64,000 bases of DNA from Larix kaempferi (GCA_027924585.1 BSBM01000125.1:1183001-1247000), one strand, 5' to 3'; positions 1 to 11,579 are shown, counted from the stretch's first letter. Translations and numbers: made by a program. Notes: generated by a model not told the origin, from the sequence alone.

Positions 1-417
1 AATATCAAGGCTTATGCTTGAAGATGACGTCACATCACTACAGCAAATACATGTGATTAGATCCCTTTTAGCTCCATTTTTTGCTTCCACTGGTTGTTTT
101 AATGTATTTTTCTTCACTTTTTCGAAAAAGTTGGCACTATTTATCGGGATGGCACTATTATTGGTGTTTTTTGCGTCGACCATACCAAGTCGGCGCTAGT
201 TAGCGTTGACTATAGTGCAGAATAAAACTTCTAGTTTAACTTTCTCTTTAGCTCCTTTTTTAGCCTTAGCTTCCTTTTTATGTCCTCTTTTTCTCCTCTT
301 TTAATGTTATGTTTAGCTTCCAGTTTCGCTTCCAGGTTAGCTTCCATTTTATATTCCTTTTTAGCATCTAGTTTGGCTTCTAATTTAATGCCTTTTGTGC
401 CTAAATATTTAACTTGT
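1..417. other. Unassigned sequence with a short word cluster and a pyrimidine-rich repeat
   Basis: No credible coding region is seen. Bases about 126-217 hold repeated short words (GGCACTATT twice, then GTCGGC, GCGCTAG, TTAGCG and ACTATAGTGC). They resemble the CpG word clusters found near accessory ORFs elsewhere in this window. Bases about 240-400 are a loose repeat built on TTTAGCTTCC and TTTAGCTCC. The small ORF at 14-199 has no recognisable domain. This may be the edge of an element lying mostly outside the window. Confidence 0.3.
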
Positions 418-1212
418 TGAGGTCTTGGTGGTTAAGGGGATATGGGATTTGGGGATTGGGGATTTATGGATTAGGGGTGTAGGGATTAGGGGTTAAGGGA
501 TTAAGAATTAGGATTTAAGGGAATAAGGTTCAAAGGATAAAATATTTAGGGATTAGGGGTTAGGTAGTTTAATGGTTAATGGTTTAGGGATTATGGGTTA
601 AGGGTTTAATATTTAAGGGCTTAGGGGTTAAAATATTAGGGAATAAGGATTAGTTCTTAAGGGATTAAGGGTAAAGGGCTTAGGGGTTAGGATATTCAAG
701 CCTTATGGGTTACATGTTTAGGGAATATTGGCTTAAGGCTTAAGGGTTAAGGGATTGGTGGTTTATGGATTAAAGGTTAAGGAATTAGGGATTATGGGTT
801 AAGGTATTAAGGGTCAAGGACTAAGGGTTTAGGGGCTTAGGGGTAAGGTAGTTTCATTGTTAATGGCTTATGGATTATGGGTTAAGGGTTTAATGTTTAA
901 GGGCTTAAAAGGGTTTATGGGTTTAGGGATTAGGGGTTAAGGGATTATGTCTTAGGGGTTAGGTAGTTTAATGGTTAAAGGATTAGGGATTATGGTTTAA
1001 GGGATTAATGTTTAAGTGCTTAGGGCATAGGGGTTTAAGGGTTAAGGGATTAGGGATTAGGGCTTAAGGGTTTAAGGGTCAATGTATTAGGTGTTAAGGG
1101 ATTAAGGTTAAGGGATTAGGGATTAGGGTTTATGGGATTAAAGGTTAAGGGCTTAGGTATTAGGGGCCAAGGGGTTTTAAAGGGTAAGGTCCTAGTGATT
1201 ATGGGTTAAGGG
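418..1212 (+). repeat. Degenerate 7-bp telomere-like array (interstitial)
   Basis: About 0.8 kb follows a clear 7-base rhythm in which almost every unit is a variant of GGGATTA, GGGGTTA, GGGTTTA or GGGTTAA. These are one or two changes from the plant telomere unit TTTAGGG. The G-rich strand is the plus strand throughout. The variants are mixed rather than homogenised, so this is an old interstitial array or a telomere-derived satellite, not a chromosome end. Small remnants of the same words recur at about 1644-1704, 2396-2425 and 2660-2722, interleaved with the next repeat family. Confidence 0.85.
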
Positions 1213-1643
1213 AATTTTCTTTTTAAATTTATAATTATTTTCTTATTATAAAGTTTATTTTACAATATGCGATGTAATTTTTTATATTTTGTTTTAATTT
1301 AGATTGATTTGGATTATTATATATGTTAATTTAAAACATATTATTAATATTGAATATTCATGTTTTGATATGAAATAGGAAACTAAAATTGAGCTTTAAC
1401 CTAACTCTAGGTGATTATTTTTTTCTTCTTCTTTCGTTTCATTATTTTATTTTTAGTTCTTAATAAAATATATTATAAGATTATGTTCAACATAATAATG
1501 GAACCAATATAAAAATAATGAAATTAATAAAGTTTATTATTGAAATCATTGTGAGTTACGTGCATTAATATTTTATTATGTTTTGTGTCTTCACAAATAT
1601 GTTGATACAAAATGAATGGAAGAAGCATATGAAATTGAAAATT
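1213..1643. other. AT-rich spacer, nothing recognised
   Basis: Very AT-rich sequence between the telomere-like array and the dispersed repeat block. No ORF, tandem repeat or RNA gene is visible. Confidence 0.5.
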
Positions 1644-1704
1644 GGGGTTAGGTGGATTAATGGTTAGTTTCTTAGGGATTATATTGGGTCTAGGGCTTAA
1701 TGCA

Positions 1705-2664
1705 TGACATCCATCGAACCTACACAGTGAGTAATGAATGTGGCCAACATTTAAATTTCTTCAAACTGTGCCTGTATGCGTTGAAATCTAGCATGGTTAG
1801 ACTAAACACATGCCTTGACGGTATGGGAGGGTTGCAAGACTCAAGGATGTCTGATGTCCCCACATACTCTTTGAGATCATCCACGTTTCCATCAATGTTC
1901 AACATGCACATCTCATTGTCATCATTCATCATTCCCGTCTATAGAATATTTGTTGGAAATCTCTTGAAATGTCATGGAACTTCCAACATGCCCATCACCA
2001 ATGTCATCCATCGACCCTGCACAGTGAGTAGTGAATGGGGCCAACGTTGAAATTTATTCAAAATGTGATTGTATGTGTTGAAATTGTACATGGTTAGACT
2101 AGGCACATGCCTTGACGGTATGGAAGGTTTTAAGACTCAAGGAAATAATTCTAATCATCATTTCCATCATCATTGTTGTATTTTCCATCGTCATGATAAT
2201 CATATTCATCATGACCCAATTTTTCCATCCATGCCAACAAAGATCAAACCCAACATACCCATCTTTGCAAAACTGCTAATGAAGATGTTAATTTTAATGT
2301 CTTTGAATTTTTCTTGTGGCATTCTTTGAGACTATTAAACCATGATTCTATTAAGCTAAGACATCGCGAAAGAATTTTCTAGGGTCCAAAATGCCAATGG
2401 TTTAATGGTTAATTGCTTAGGGATTGAGTAGTGAATGGGGCCAACATTAAAATTTATTCAAACTGTGCATTTATACATTGAAATTTGAAATGGTTAGACT
2501 AGACACATGCCTTGACGGTGTGGGAGGGTTTCAAGACTCAAGGATGAATCATGTCCCCAAACAATATTTGACATCGTTCACATTTCCATCAACATTCATC
2601 ATGCATTTCTCATTGTCATCATTTGCTATTCCCATATTAGAATGTTTGTCGGAATTTCCTTGAA
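1705..2664 (+). repeat. Three degraded copies of a 140-270 bp repeat unit
   Basis: The same sequence recurs at about 1708-1976, 2008-2145 (shorter) and 2424-2664. Each copy runs through a version of CACAGTGAGTAATGAATG, then GGTTAGACTA, then ACACATGCCTTGACGGT, then CAAGACTCAAGGA. Copies 1 and 3 also share a TTTCCATCAA...CATTGTCATCATT tail. The copies are separated by telomere-like GGTTAAGG remnants and, at 2150-2330, by a local CATCAT-rich insertion. The small ORFs across this block are the same non-coding sequence read three times and should not be taken as genes. Confidence 0.75.
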
Positions 2665-3184
2665 GGGTCAAGGGGTTAGGAGTTAGATGATATAAAGGTT
2701 AAGGTATTAGGCTTAGGCTTAGTGAAATATTTCAATATGATTTATAATATAAATTAATGAACAAACTTTAAATACATTTTTCCTAATGCAAAATTCACTA
2801 ATCCACTTTGCATACATTTTGGCTAATGGTTTGGATTAATTACAGTGTTTTACATATATGATATATGTAATTATATTTTTTAACAATTGAAAATTTAATG
2901 TATTGTTATTCAATAGGCTCTTCATCCTAGTTCATTCTGAGTCTAACCAATAACCTGACAACACCTCGAAACCATTATGAACCAATAAATGACCACTAAC
3001 CATGCTAACTCTTTTCCAAGTAATCCTAATTTTTTTTCTGCCAACAATTCATACCATAGTTTGCACACTTTAAGGATATTGCAACAGGTGATTTTTATTG
3101 ACACAAATAATATTGAATCATTTTAAAGTTTGGACCATAAAAATCATCATTTTTTTAACATGGATTACAAATAATTTTGAAAAT
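2665..3184. other. AT-rich flank, probably the 3' end of the interrupted CACTA transposon
   Basis: This follows the minus-strand transposase stop codon at 3185-3187, so part of it should be the transposon's 3' untranslated and subterminal DNA. I could not find a convincing left terminal repeat. CACTAA occurs near 2787 and 2996, but the following bases do not match the right end at 38839. It begins with telomere-like remnants. Confidence 0.35.
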
Positions 3185-3234
3185 TTAGAAGTCTTGCTCA
3201 TTAACATTATTGTCCGCAACAATGTTATCCGGTG
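3185..3234 (-). pseudogene. Last codons of the CACTA transposase gene (displaced fragment)
   Basis: Read on the minus strand, this stretch continues the frame that leaves the other side of the gypsy insertion at 31842. It encodes about 14 acidic and polar residues and ends in TAA at 3185-3187. The 5-bp duplication (3230-3234 CGGTG; 31842-31846 CAGTG) is counted once. The exact continuity of frame through a stop shows that the two halves were one exon before the insertion. It has no independent function. Confidence 0.75.
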
Positions 3235-4199
3235 TGTTGTTCGGTAATTTAACCTATGATTGGGAAGTTCAGAGAGATCATCAACATACTGTTACTAAGG
3301 TACAAATTATAATGGACAAACAAGTATAGCATACAATATTTCCTTAATCAAGAAACATTAGGGTTTAAATCCAAAAGAGCATACTGGGATATACAAAGTC
3401 TTATCCAAGCTTTAAGCTTTATTCCTTCGATCCACAATCCCCAATGAGAAACCTGCAATAGAAACGCCACATTCATCAAAGATTTTGACTACATAAACAT
3501 GATTAAACTAGCATGAAACTCATATATAAAAGATATGATAGATTCAATGAACTAGATTCACAAAATAGACAAGTTATTTTATGGGAAAGAAAATATCTTG
3601 CATTATTCACATCAATGGTAACAAGCTATACCTGATCCGTGACCTGCACTGTTGAAAATTGATCTTGGGATCCTTTCTCCTCTTCCTTCAATGGACATTT
3701 CGTCAGCATTTCCTTATACAAAATGGTTCTCCCCTTTCCCTAAGGCCTTCTCCTTGTATTTATAGCAAGATGAGAGGATAGGTTTCGAAAGGTAAATGGT
3801 TAGGGAGGTTATGGTGGTTAGGGTAACTACCATAACCATCTCTAATTCGATTTTTAATATATTTTTTTTCATGATTTTTGGAGGTACCTGTGGGTATAAT
3901 ACTTGACACGCCATGAGTAACCCGAAAGTATCATGCTAGTCAACTAGAGGGTGCAACTTTTTGGGAAAAAACGTGGGTTGTCAATGGAGAACCTATGGGT
4001 GACCCGTGAGTTGATAGATACCAGGGTCGCGGTTATGGCTAAAAAATTCTTCACAAAATAAATAAAATGAAGAGGATGATGTAATATTCAGATCCCAAAC
4101 ATCTATAGTCAATGGGGCTCTTCAATCCATAAGGTCCTTTTGTGTGACCGACAATGCAGTGTGGTCACGGACGGAGAAGTGCCAATATGACTAATAACA
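3235..4199 (-). repeat. 3' LTR of Tat-1
   Basis: 965 bp, TG...CA on either strand. It is aligned base by base to 23673-24578 plus 31780-31841, and both copies end in GACTAATAACA before diverging. Identity is about 90% by eye, indicating an old insertion. It contains a minus-strand TATA-like motif and a cluster of CGCGGGT-type words (about 3885-4035). The ORF at 3714-3914 is only LTR sequence and recurs in the other LTR. Confidence 0.88.
3754..3764 (-). promoter_or_regulatory. TATA box of the Tat-1 3' LTR
   Basis: The minus strand reads TATAAATACAA. The same motif is at 24194-24204 in the 5' LTR, where it would drive the element's genomic transcript. Confidence 0.55.
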
Positions 4200-5329
4200 G
4201 ATGCCGACTAATGCATGAGGTCAGAAGGGTAATGATGGCCGAAATGCATTACAAAACAAATAAGTGGAGGAGAGTGAGAGCCATTGGAAGAAAGTCTCAA
4301 ACAGTACATGAAACAAAACAAGGTCAACGTGCAAGTACATTATTGATATAAGGAGATGTTCACAATGATAGAACATGATCTCCAATACATAACAGAAAGA
4401 TGCATATAGCATGGCCACTGAAATACAAGTGTGGATCCATGTCAAAAGGAGATCATAGCCATAACAACAAATTGGATCTATGTCTAATGAGGAGCCAACA
4501 TAAGTAGGGCTCAGTCTTACGCAGCTTGGGCGATAAACAAAGGAATTTTATCATAGGCCCAAGGTCTTCAAACCAACCATCGAGGAAAAGTAGAAACCTT
4601 AAACCATGTGAATAAAGGAGTTGAAGTCGAACATGGAGGATTTCATTTGATTACTGGTCAATAGTGAGAACCGATAACAAACGTGAAGACACCCACCAAT
4701 AATGAAAATGGGGTCCAAGGTACTGAGTACATTCTTACAAGTGTGAATAAGGGGTTTTGAAGTAGAACACTTGAAGAATCTATCGAGTAAGAGACATTGA
4801 TGTATTCCCATAACTCAACATCGAGAGGATTTGCCACTACTGAATGCAAATATCAAGGTACTATATGGGAACTCTAAGTCTACTTCCTAGAGATAAATGT
4901 GTTGATGTCGATAAGAAGAGACCCATGAGAAGGAAGGAATTAAGGAAACCTTTATCATCTCACGTGAGGAACACTGAGAGATTGAGTTGAAACAAGATTG
5001 ATGTACTAACATAAGGGATGGCTGACATCAGGAGTCAAAATGAACTACAGAGTGGCCGACACAGGGGTAATCCTTGAACATTGAGTAGTATAGGAAAGTG
5101 ACATAGGCAACTTGGACAAACATGAAACATGATATAAGTTTTCTCTATAGGAGACATAAAAAAATCTCCACATGATCGGAAGAGTAACCAATCGGAGGAG
5201 TGAACAACTCTAGTATCAGGTTAAATCCGAAAGCCAAAACTAAGACCCATTGACTTAACGAAAGAGTTGTGTTCAAGGAAGGATTAGATATGCTGCCGTA
5301 TGATGAATGAAGTGACTGAGATTTTCTTT
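4200..5329. other. Tat-1 3' region without a recognisable gene
   Basis: Lies between the 3' LTR and the tandem-repeat block. Short ORFs on both strands lack known motifs. The bases next to the LTR on the minus strand are not purine-rich, so the expected polypurine tract is absent or mutated. Confidence 0.5.
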
Positions 5330-6030
5330 TCCCTTCTCTTTTTAAGGTGTCTTTTCATTGTTTAAACAAGCATGAAAAGATTAAAAGGAAGATCGATAAT
5401 ATCTTTATTGTTAAATTTTAATGAGTCCAAGAAAGTAAAATCAGAAAACCTTCTTCATTTTTGAACAAGCTCGAAGAAGAGAGAAGAATGATTGATAATG
5501 GTCCAACCATGTGTAGTTTAATGAGTCAATGGAAGGGAAACTCAAGACTTTATTCATTTTTTAACGAGTTTTAAGAAGAGATAAACTAAGACTTGATAGG
5601 TTAGTGATCCGTGGATTTTAATATCGAGCCCATATCTGTTCATGCTCATCGGTGTTTTCATGTTTAAGGAGTTTGAAAAAATTAAACAAGAAATTCATAC
5701 ACCTACTCGTGGATTTTAATATCTAGCCCGAGTTGGTATGCGCTCATCGGTGTTTCCATATTTAAGGAGTCTGAAAAAATTAAACAAGAACTCCATAAGG
5801 ACTTATTCATAAATTTAGTCTCCTCTCCCAAAAAAGTATAAAAGTGCACGAGAGAGAACTCTTCTAGTAAAAAAGAACTAGAGTATACCTTTTTCGTAAA
5901 TAATCCACTAAGATTCAGAAAAGGGGTAAACTTATATCTAAGTGGATGCCTATTCAAGTCCTTTAACGAGTCTGGACAAGACAAGTATACTCGACAATCT
6001 TGTCAATTTTAAGGAGTCTAACAAGAGCAT
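5330..6030 (-). repeat. Degenerate tandem repeat (about 98-bp period) in the Tat-1 3' region
   Basis: The clearest pair of units starts at 5611 and 5709, both opening GTGGATTTTAATAT, then CTCATCGGTGTTT, then TTTAAGGAGT, then GAAAAAATTAAACAAGAA. Weaker units with the words TTTAACGAGT or TTTAAGGAGT recur near 5420, 5520, 5560, 5960 and 6010. Arrays between pol and the 3' LTR are a known feature of large Tat/Ogre-type elements. The ORF at 5703-5984 is repeat sequence. Confidence 0.6.
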
Positions 6031-6843
6031 AAATGAACCCCATAGGGATGGGAACTTGATATAAATGTTTAACGAAAAGATATATGATAAGTGACCAAGT
6101 CCCCAAAGTGGCGAACGACAGCATGGGCGCTAGTATGACATAGTTTCCTATCTATGGTGACCCATTTTAAGGAAGGTCCTAGCCATGGAAGAACAAGGAC
6201 AATGGAGGGTAAAAAGGGGTTAAAAATCACAGTCCATGGTGAAAAAACGAGGTCCTAGGGCAAAAAATGACGAGGTAAAGATGCAATGCAATGATCTAAT
6301 CGACATGCCATGGGGAATCAAACCTTTAATATAACACCAGTATGAACACATTTGTGAAAGAGCACCTTCTTGTACCTTTACCTAGTCAAAACAACTAAAT
6401 TAGTCATTGAGATTAAGAAAAATGACAAAAAGGAGTTAGAAACTATATAGAGTGGGTAAACAATAAAAAATATATTTTCCATAAATAGTAACAAAACAAA
6501 AAATAACCCACATTTACCAATTTTACCATTGGAGAAGAGGAAAAACCTACATCTTTTGTGCATTGCATAGGATCAATCCGGAGGACTATTTCAGAATATG
6601 TCGCTTGAAGGTAACAAATATCCCTGTGCTTTGCATATTTAATAGTTTTTGGAATATTTTTAATGGTGTTTTGAAGCTTATTTTTTTGTTTAAAAATTTA
6701 GTTCTGCATACCCGTGGGTAGGCTCTGTTGAAGTCGCGGGTACGGGAAATAACCGCGGGTTGGAGTGAACTCAACTAGGGGGTATGCGCGACTGTGTTAA
6801 AGATAGACCTGTGGTGTAAAATAGTTTAAAAAACTCCAATCTA
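6031..6843. other. AT-rich leader of the antisense ORF, with a CGCGGGT word cluster
   Basis: Mostly AT-rich and non-coding. Bases about 6708-6790 hold ACCCGTGGGTA, GTCGCGGGTA, ACCGCGGGTTGG and ATGCGCGAC within 80 bp. These are the words found in this element's LTRs and 5' leader. The cluster ends about 55 bp before the accessory ORF. Confidence 0.5.
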
Positions 6844-8119
6844 ATGCAAAATGATGGATGCAATGTATGTATGGTTCTCACTTGGAGAGAAAGAGAGCAT
6901 GAAGCCATGGATAGAACATCCATGGGGGTCTCATTGACTTTAAATGCATTAAGACGGTGTGGAATTCTAAAAAAAATTTGCACATCAAACATGAGGGAGC
7001 AATCCCAATTACTCAAAATGTTAGTGCACTATTGGGATCCTGATCAGGGGATGTTCAATCTCCAAGGGGGGACGATAGATATCATGGTGGATGATATCTA
7101 CTTCATTACTAGACTATTCCATCGAGGAGAGGTAATAAAAATCAAAGGCACATTTAGAGGTGTTGGAGCCTTATCGGTGCAGGATTATATCAACACCTAC
7201 TAAATAGTAGGAACTAAGAAGAGCGGCAGTTAAGTGTCGATTAGAAAAATAAAAAACTTTCCTTTGAAATTTATCCCGAGTACTATAAACAGGATCGGTG
7301 GTAGTGTGAATCAACATCTAGCTTCCTGAAGCTATATGCATATTGGTGTGGAATGTCTACGCAATGTGATATTTGATTGGTGTTCCGGTTTGTTGGTGAA
7401 TATGAAACACTAATTTATGGAGTGAAAAACGGGGAAGAAGAATAATTTTGGTTATGGAAGCATACTTTGTGCCTTATTCTTCTTCAAGAGTCCCTGCCTT
7501 GATTCCAGTAGTGGCTCTCCTACCACTAAACCCTTGCGATCCAAAGCTGACCAGGTGGGGTCAGATTTTCCTACGCCAGGCAAGAGGTGAGACAAGTAAT
7601 TCTTATGCTGACGAGGATTTTCTCGGATGGTGGAGCCGCTAGGTGCCAACATTCGAGCAGTTTCCATATGCCGGTATGGACTTCCGGGGTGATCCCGACC
7701 TCATGTTGCCTCTACGAGCTTCCTGGGGAGATATAGGTACCAAATTTGTTTTAAATGTTATTTAATTTTTATAATTTTCATTGAAAATATAAACATGTGT
7801 TTTTGGTGATTTTGAGTGCTAAAAACGTACATTTTGTGTATATATTGGGCCAGTAAGTCCGGTTGGGCATCCCAGAATATACGTGTGACCAATAGAGCTA
7901 TGTGGTACTGATTCCATGCTGCAGAGTATTGAGGGGAATATGGTCCAGTTAACACATGACATTCCTACATATCGCATTGAGTGGATGCCCATAGATATGC
8001 AGGAACATGTAGTGGGCGTGCCTCCTGCATGGATCCGACTAATTAGGAAAGTAGCAAGGCTAGTGATATGTTATAGGGAGGCCCTATCAGAGCAGGATGA
8101 TGCTCCTGCCTCTCCTTAG
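6844..8119 (+). pseudogene. Antisense accessory ORF of Tat-1 (plant-mobile-domain-like family)
   Basis: Plus-strand remnant opposite to gag-pol. The first block (6844-7203) has WREREHEA, an L...RRCGILKK segment, W.DPDQG.FNLQGG and VDDIYFITRL. The second block (about 7448-7735) contains PCDPKLTRWGQ and ends at a possible donor, AG|GT at 7735. The third (about 7916-8119) ends in TAG after an acidic tail. The gaps look like introns or decay. Its pattern is shared with the remnant at 52255-53132 (RERE, a D-x-F turn, a DIYF motif), so they are one family. Antisense ORFs with plant mobile domains downstream of pol are known in Tat elements. Function is unknown; a role in transposition or host evasion would be inference. 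Confidence 0.6.
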
Positions 8120-8419
8120 AGAGTCTGACACTATTTTGAGGTTGTTATGCCCACTTTGTATATTGATACTTGTCTTTGACAGAGATTGACTCAAACTCAC
8201 TGATTATTATATATTTTAGACGTATATATATACACGACTGGTTTATATACATGTTTTATTTATGTGTTTTAATGGTTTATTTTATCATGTATGATACAAA
8301 TTCCAATCGAGTACATAATTTGCATATGCATCAGCTAATGTATTGTGGTTTCTTGAAATTTGTTGATATGAAATGTGATTAAAATGTCTTTCAAGTAGTC
8401 TAACCCTAAAAAAATGACA
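8120..8419. other. AT-rich spacer between the convergent accessory ORF and pol
   Basis: Very AT-rich, no coding motif. It would hold the 3' ends of the plus-strand ORF and the minus-strand gag-pol transcript, which converge here. Confidence 0.4.
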
Positions 8420-8690
8420 TAGCAATGAAGGATCTCTAACCCGATACTCACTCTCCAAACATGAAATGCTGTGGTGAAGAGCATCTCAGAGTAGCTCAAT
8501 AACAACACTATACTTAGCTATATTGTTTGTCGTAGATCCTAAACAAGCACCTCCTGACGAAACAAGTTGGCTTGTATGTGAGTAGATCACCCAAGCAACT
8601 GAAGCCAAGTTATGAGTGTGACGACTAGCGCCATCGGTGAATCCTACAAACCACTCGGTTTCCATCTAAAACACAATCCAAAAGACATAT
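8420..8690 (-). pseudogene. Second (archaeal-type-like) RNase H domain, downstream of integrase
   Basis: The minus strand encodes FTDGAS (about 8625-8642), AWVIYS, then GG.CLG.TTNN and AKYSVVIELL (about 8505-8525). This is the RNase HI outline of D in TDG(A/S), a glycine loop, TNN and a helix carrying the second catalytic acid. Tat elements are known for a second RNase H besides the RT-linked one. Here the usual AEY reads AKY (codon at 8510-8518), replacing the expected glutamate with lysine, so the domain would be inactive even if translated. It follows integrase directly in element order. Confidence 0.65.
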
Positions 8691-8769
8691 ACGCAAAACC
8701 AAAAAATGACTAACTCTACAAAAAGTTGTACAACTATAATACAAGAAAATGCATATATGCTTAGACGTA

Positions 8770-9850
8770 ATACTTTTTCAAGTAGAGCCCATTTCTGGGC
8801 TAGGAAAACTAAATTCAATCATAATCAATCAATTCATATGATCCTTTCTTCAAGACTCTAGAAACAATATAGGGACCGAGCCACATAGACTTGAACTTGC
8901 TTGCCCCCAGGGGATCCGTATCTTGATCGTAGACCAAAACAAGGTCTCCTTCAGAGAAAACCCTAGATTTTATAGACTTGTTGTATTGATTTTTGACTCA
9001 TTTCTTATGAGCTTCATTGGTAATAAGTGAATCCCTGGGATGTTCATCCAAATGTTCCAAATGAAGCAATTGTTCTTCTAAAGCAGAAGTGTCGGGTAAT
9101 AGTTGGATAACCAACTTTAGTGATGGAATTTCACATTCAATAGGTGTGACTGCTTCCAACCCATGGACAAGTTGGAATGGTGAGAAATTAGTAGAAGTGT
9201 TGACATTAGAATGATATTTCCAAAGAGATGGATACAACATGATGTGTCAGTTTGACTTACTGGCATTGACAATGCATTGAAGAATGGTTTTTAGATTTTT
9301 ATTGATTGCTTCAACTTGACCATTGGCCCACGGATAAAAAAGAGATGCGTGTTCCTATCTAAACCCAATCATAGTGGTCAGCTCCGTCATCATGTGGTTC
9401 TGAAAATGTCTACCATTATCAATGACAATCTCTTTAGGGATGCCGAACCTAGAAATGACCTGATTGAATATGAAATATGTTGTAGTTTCACCATCCTCCT
9501 TCACTGTTGCATTGCCTTTTCCCACTTGGTAAAGTTCTCAACGAAAATGGTAATGTACTGATGCCCCCAACAGAAACTGGGTTGCAAGTCATGTAACCGA
9601 CTCCCCATTTAGTGAAGGGACCTGCTGTGATAACGGGGTGAAGGGGAGCAGGGTGTGCTCACATTTTCATTGTGAATAGTTGACACAGATGACAACATTT
9701 CACGGCTTCCACACAATCTTTGAAGATGGTGGGCCAAAAATAACTAGCACAAATTATTTTCTGGGATGTTTCCAACCCAGAAAGATGACCCCCATGGGCT
9801 CCACTGTGGGCATCATTCAATACTAAATCAGTTTCACCAAAGTCAAACAT
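8770..9850 (-). pseudogene. Gypsy integrase remnant (Tat-1)
   Basis: 9659-9850 encodes the zinc-binding N-terminal region (H.GAHGGHLSG...CHLCQ) followed by YFWPTI. The catalytic core is spread over frames around 9240-9640. 8998-9240 gives the post-core segment (FSPFQLVHGLEA, IECEIPSLKL, LEHLDE). Below 8998 another frame continues with GDLVLVYD, LGPYIVSRVLKKGSYEL and PRNGLYLKKYY, the chromatin-facing C-terminal part. Several stops and frameshifts separate the blocks. The order and motifs are those of Tat-lineage polyproteins. Confidence 0.85.
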
Positions 9851-9861
9851 TGACGTAATAT

Positions 9862-11482
9862 CTAATCTACCCCTCGTTTGTATAATGTATTAGATATGAT
9901 TAGGTAGTTTTTTGCATGATACCTGATTTTTCGTCGCTCTTCTCTAGAGAAAGCCGTAGGACACCTCAAATTCTGGAGATAAATCAAAATATCCCCATAC
10001 CAAGGATTAGAGGTTTCAATGAGAAAGACATGTTCATCGGGGAATGAGGTATCTTCTTCATCAAACTCTACACCACTAGGAAATTCTGATATCATTTCTG
10101 CGAACACTAAGGACTTCTTTGACTTTGCGGATTGAAAATCAAGATCAAACTCTTGAAGAATGACAATCCATTTGTTGAATTTACCCCGATGATACGTTAG
10201 ATTAAAACATATTGGAAAGGATTGACATCTGCAATCACTGTAGTGGTTCACAATAAAGTATAGTGGCATAATCTCTGAGCAACATACACTGCGACTAGTG
10301 CCAATTTCTTGACGCGTGAATATTTTAGATTAGGTGTTATGAGCACGCGAGAAAGATAATAAATGACATGCTCTTGGAGTTTGTCATCTTCCTGAACCAC
10401 AACTATACCTACCGTGGAATCATATGTGGCCAGATACAGAATAAAGTCCTGGGTGTAATTTGGCGGGCTTAACAAGGGGGATGATAGTAGTTCTTTTTTC
10501 AAAGCCTGAAAAGAGTTATGTGTAGCCTTGTCCCAAAATAATTGGGTGTCTTGTTTGAGCAGACACATGAAACCTTTGGTAATTTTTGCATAGTTAATGA
10601 TAAAACATCTAAGAAAATTGGACATGATTTGTGAACTTTGAAGTTGTCTGATATTATTTGGAGGAGGCAACTTGAAAATCACCTCGAATTTCAATGGATC
10701 GACCATGATCCCTCTATTCGACACAATGAAATCTAGATGTCATCTAGAATCGATGCAGAACACAAACTTATTGGGGTTTAACCAAATTTTATAGTGTCTG
10801 CATCGTTCAAACACAAGCCATAAGTGTTCTAGATGATCTCTTCTTTTTTGAGATCACGCAGGTAGATCATCTAGGTAAGGTTCGACCACATGCTTGATGT
10901 CATGAAAAACAAAATTCATATCTTAATGGAAAGTGGCTGCAACATTCTTCAATCCGAACGACATTTTCCTATACGCAAAGGTAATCCATCCATGAAAGAA
11001 AAGATTTCATGGCCCACACATGCGTCTATGATTTGATCAATGAAAAGTGTGGTTTAATTGTCCTTAGGACAAGCTTTATGAAGGTCCCTGAAATCTATAC
11101 ATACATGTATGGTACCTTGATTTTTATCAACCGAAACTGGATTAGACACCCATTCCATCATGTCAATAGGATAAATGAAGTTGGCTTTGAGGATATTCTC
11201 AACCTCATCCTTGATGGCTGTAACCGTTCTAGGATTAAATGGACGCAGTTTCTGCCAAACTGGTTTCACATTTGTATATTTCATGATCACATGTTCGACT
11301 ATCGAAGGGTCGATGCCTGACATCTCCTCATATGTCCAGGCGAAAACATCGCATAATTCTTTAAACAAGTTGGTGTACAAACTGATCTCTTGTTGAGAAC
11401 AATTTACCCCAATGAAGATGTTTTCCATGACATCCGATTTGGTGGAGATATTTATTGGGATAGTTGTTGAAATCTTAGCCAT
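9862..11482 (-). pseudogene. Gypsy reverse transcriptase and RNase H remnant (Tat-1)
   Basis: RT fingers are at 11054-11482 (DVFAWTYEEMSGID, HVCIDFRDL.KACPKD). The catalytic YLDD falls at 10866-10877 in a different frame. The thumb and start of RNase H are at 10248-10724 (SNRGIMVDPLK, ILYLATYDS, YYLSR, YSRVKKLALVAV.AQRLCHY). The RNase H tail and linker are at 9862-10269. In RNase H the glutamate normally expected in a Y.P.EK motif reads K (SRVKK). At least three frame changes break the gene. It would have copied the element's RNA into DNA inside virus-like particles. Confidence 0.88.
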
Positions 11483-11579
11483 ATTTCCTTTAGCAAAATC
11501 CCCTGTTTCGTTAAAGGGTTGATGGAAAAGTCAAAATATTCACTGAGTCTCACAGAGAACTCTCCATTCTCGATTTTGT

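Noticed and set aside
418-1212. True chromosome end
   Set aside because: The array is degenerate and followed by other sequence; units are too variable for an active telomere.
2069-2329. 86-codon His-rich ORF
   Set aside because: Produced by CATCAT-type low-complexity DNA inside the dispersed repeat block.
2787-3010. CACTAA occurrences as the left end of the CACTA transposon
   Set aside because: The match to the right terminus stops after six bases.
3714-3914. 66-codon minus-strand ORF, recurring at 24154-24396
   Set aside because: Both lie inside the Tat-1 LTRs and follow LTR sequence.
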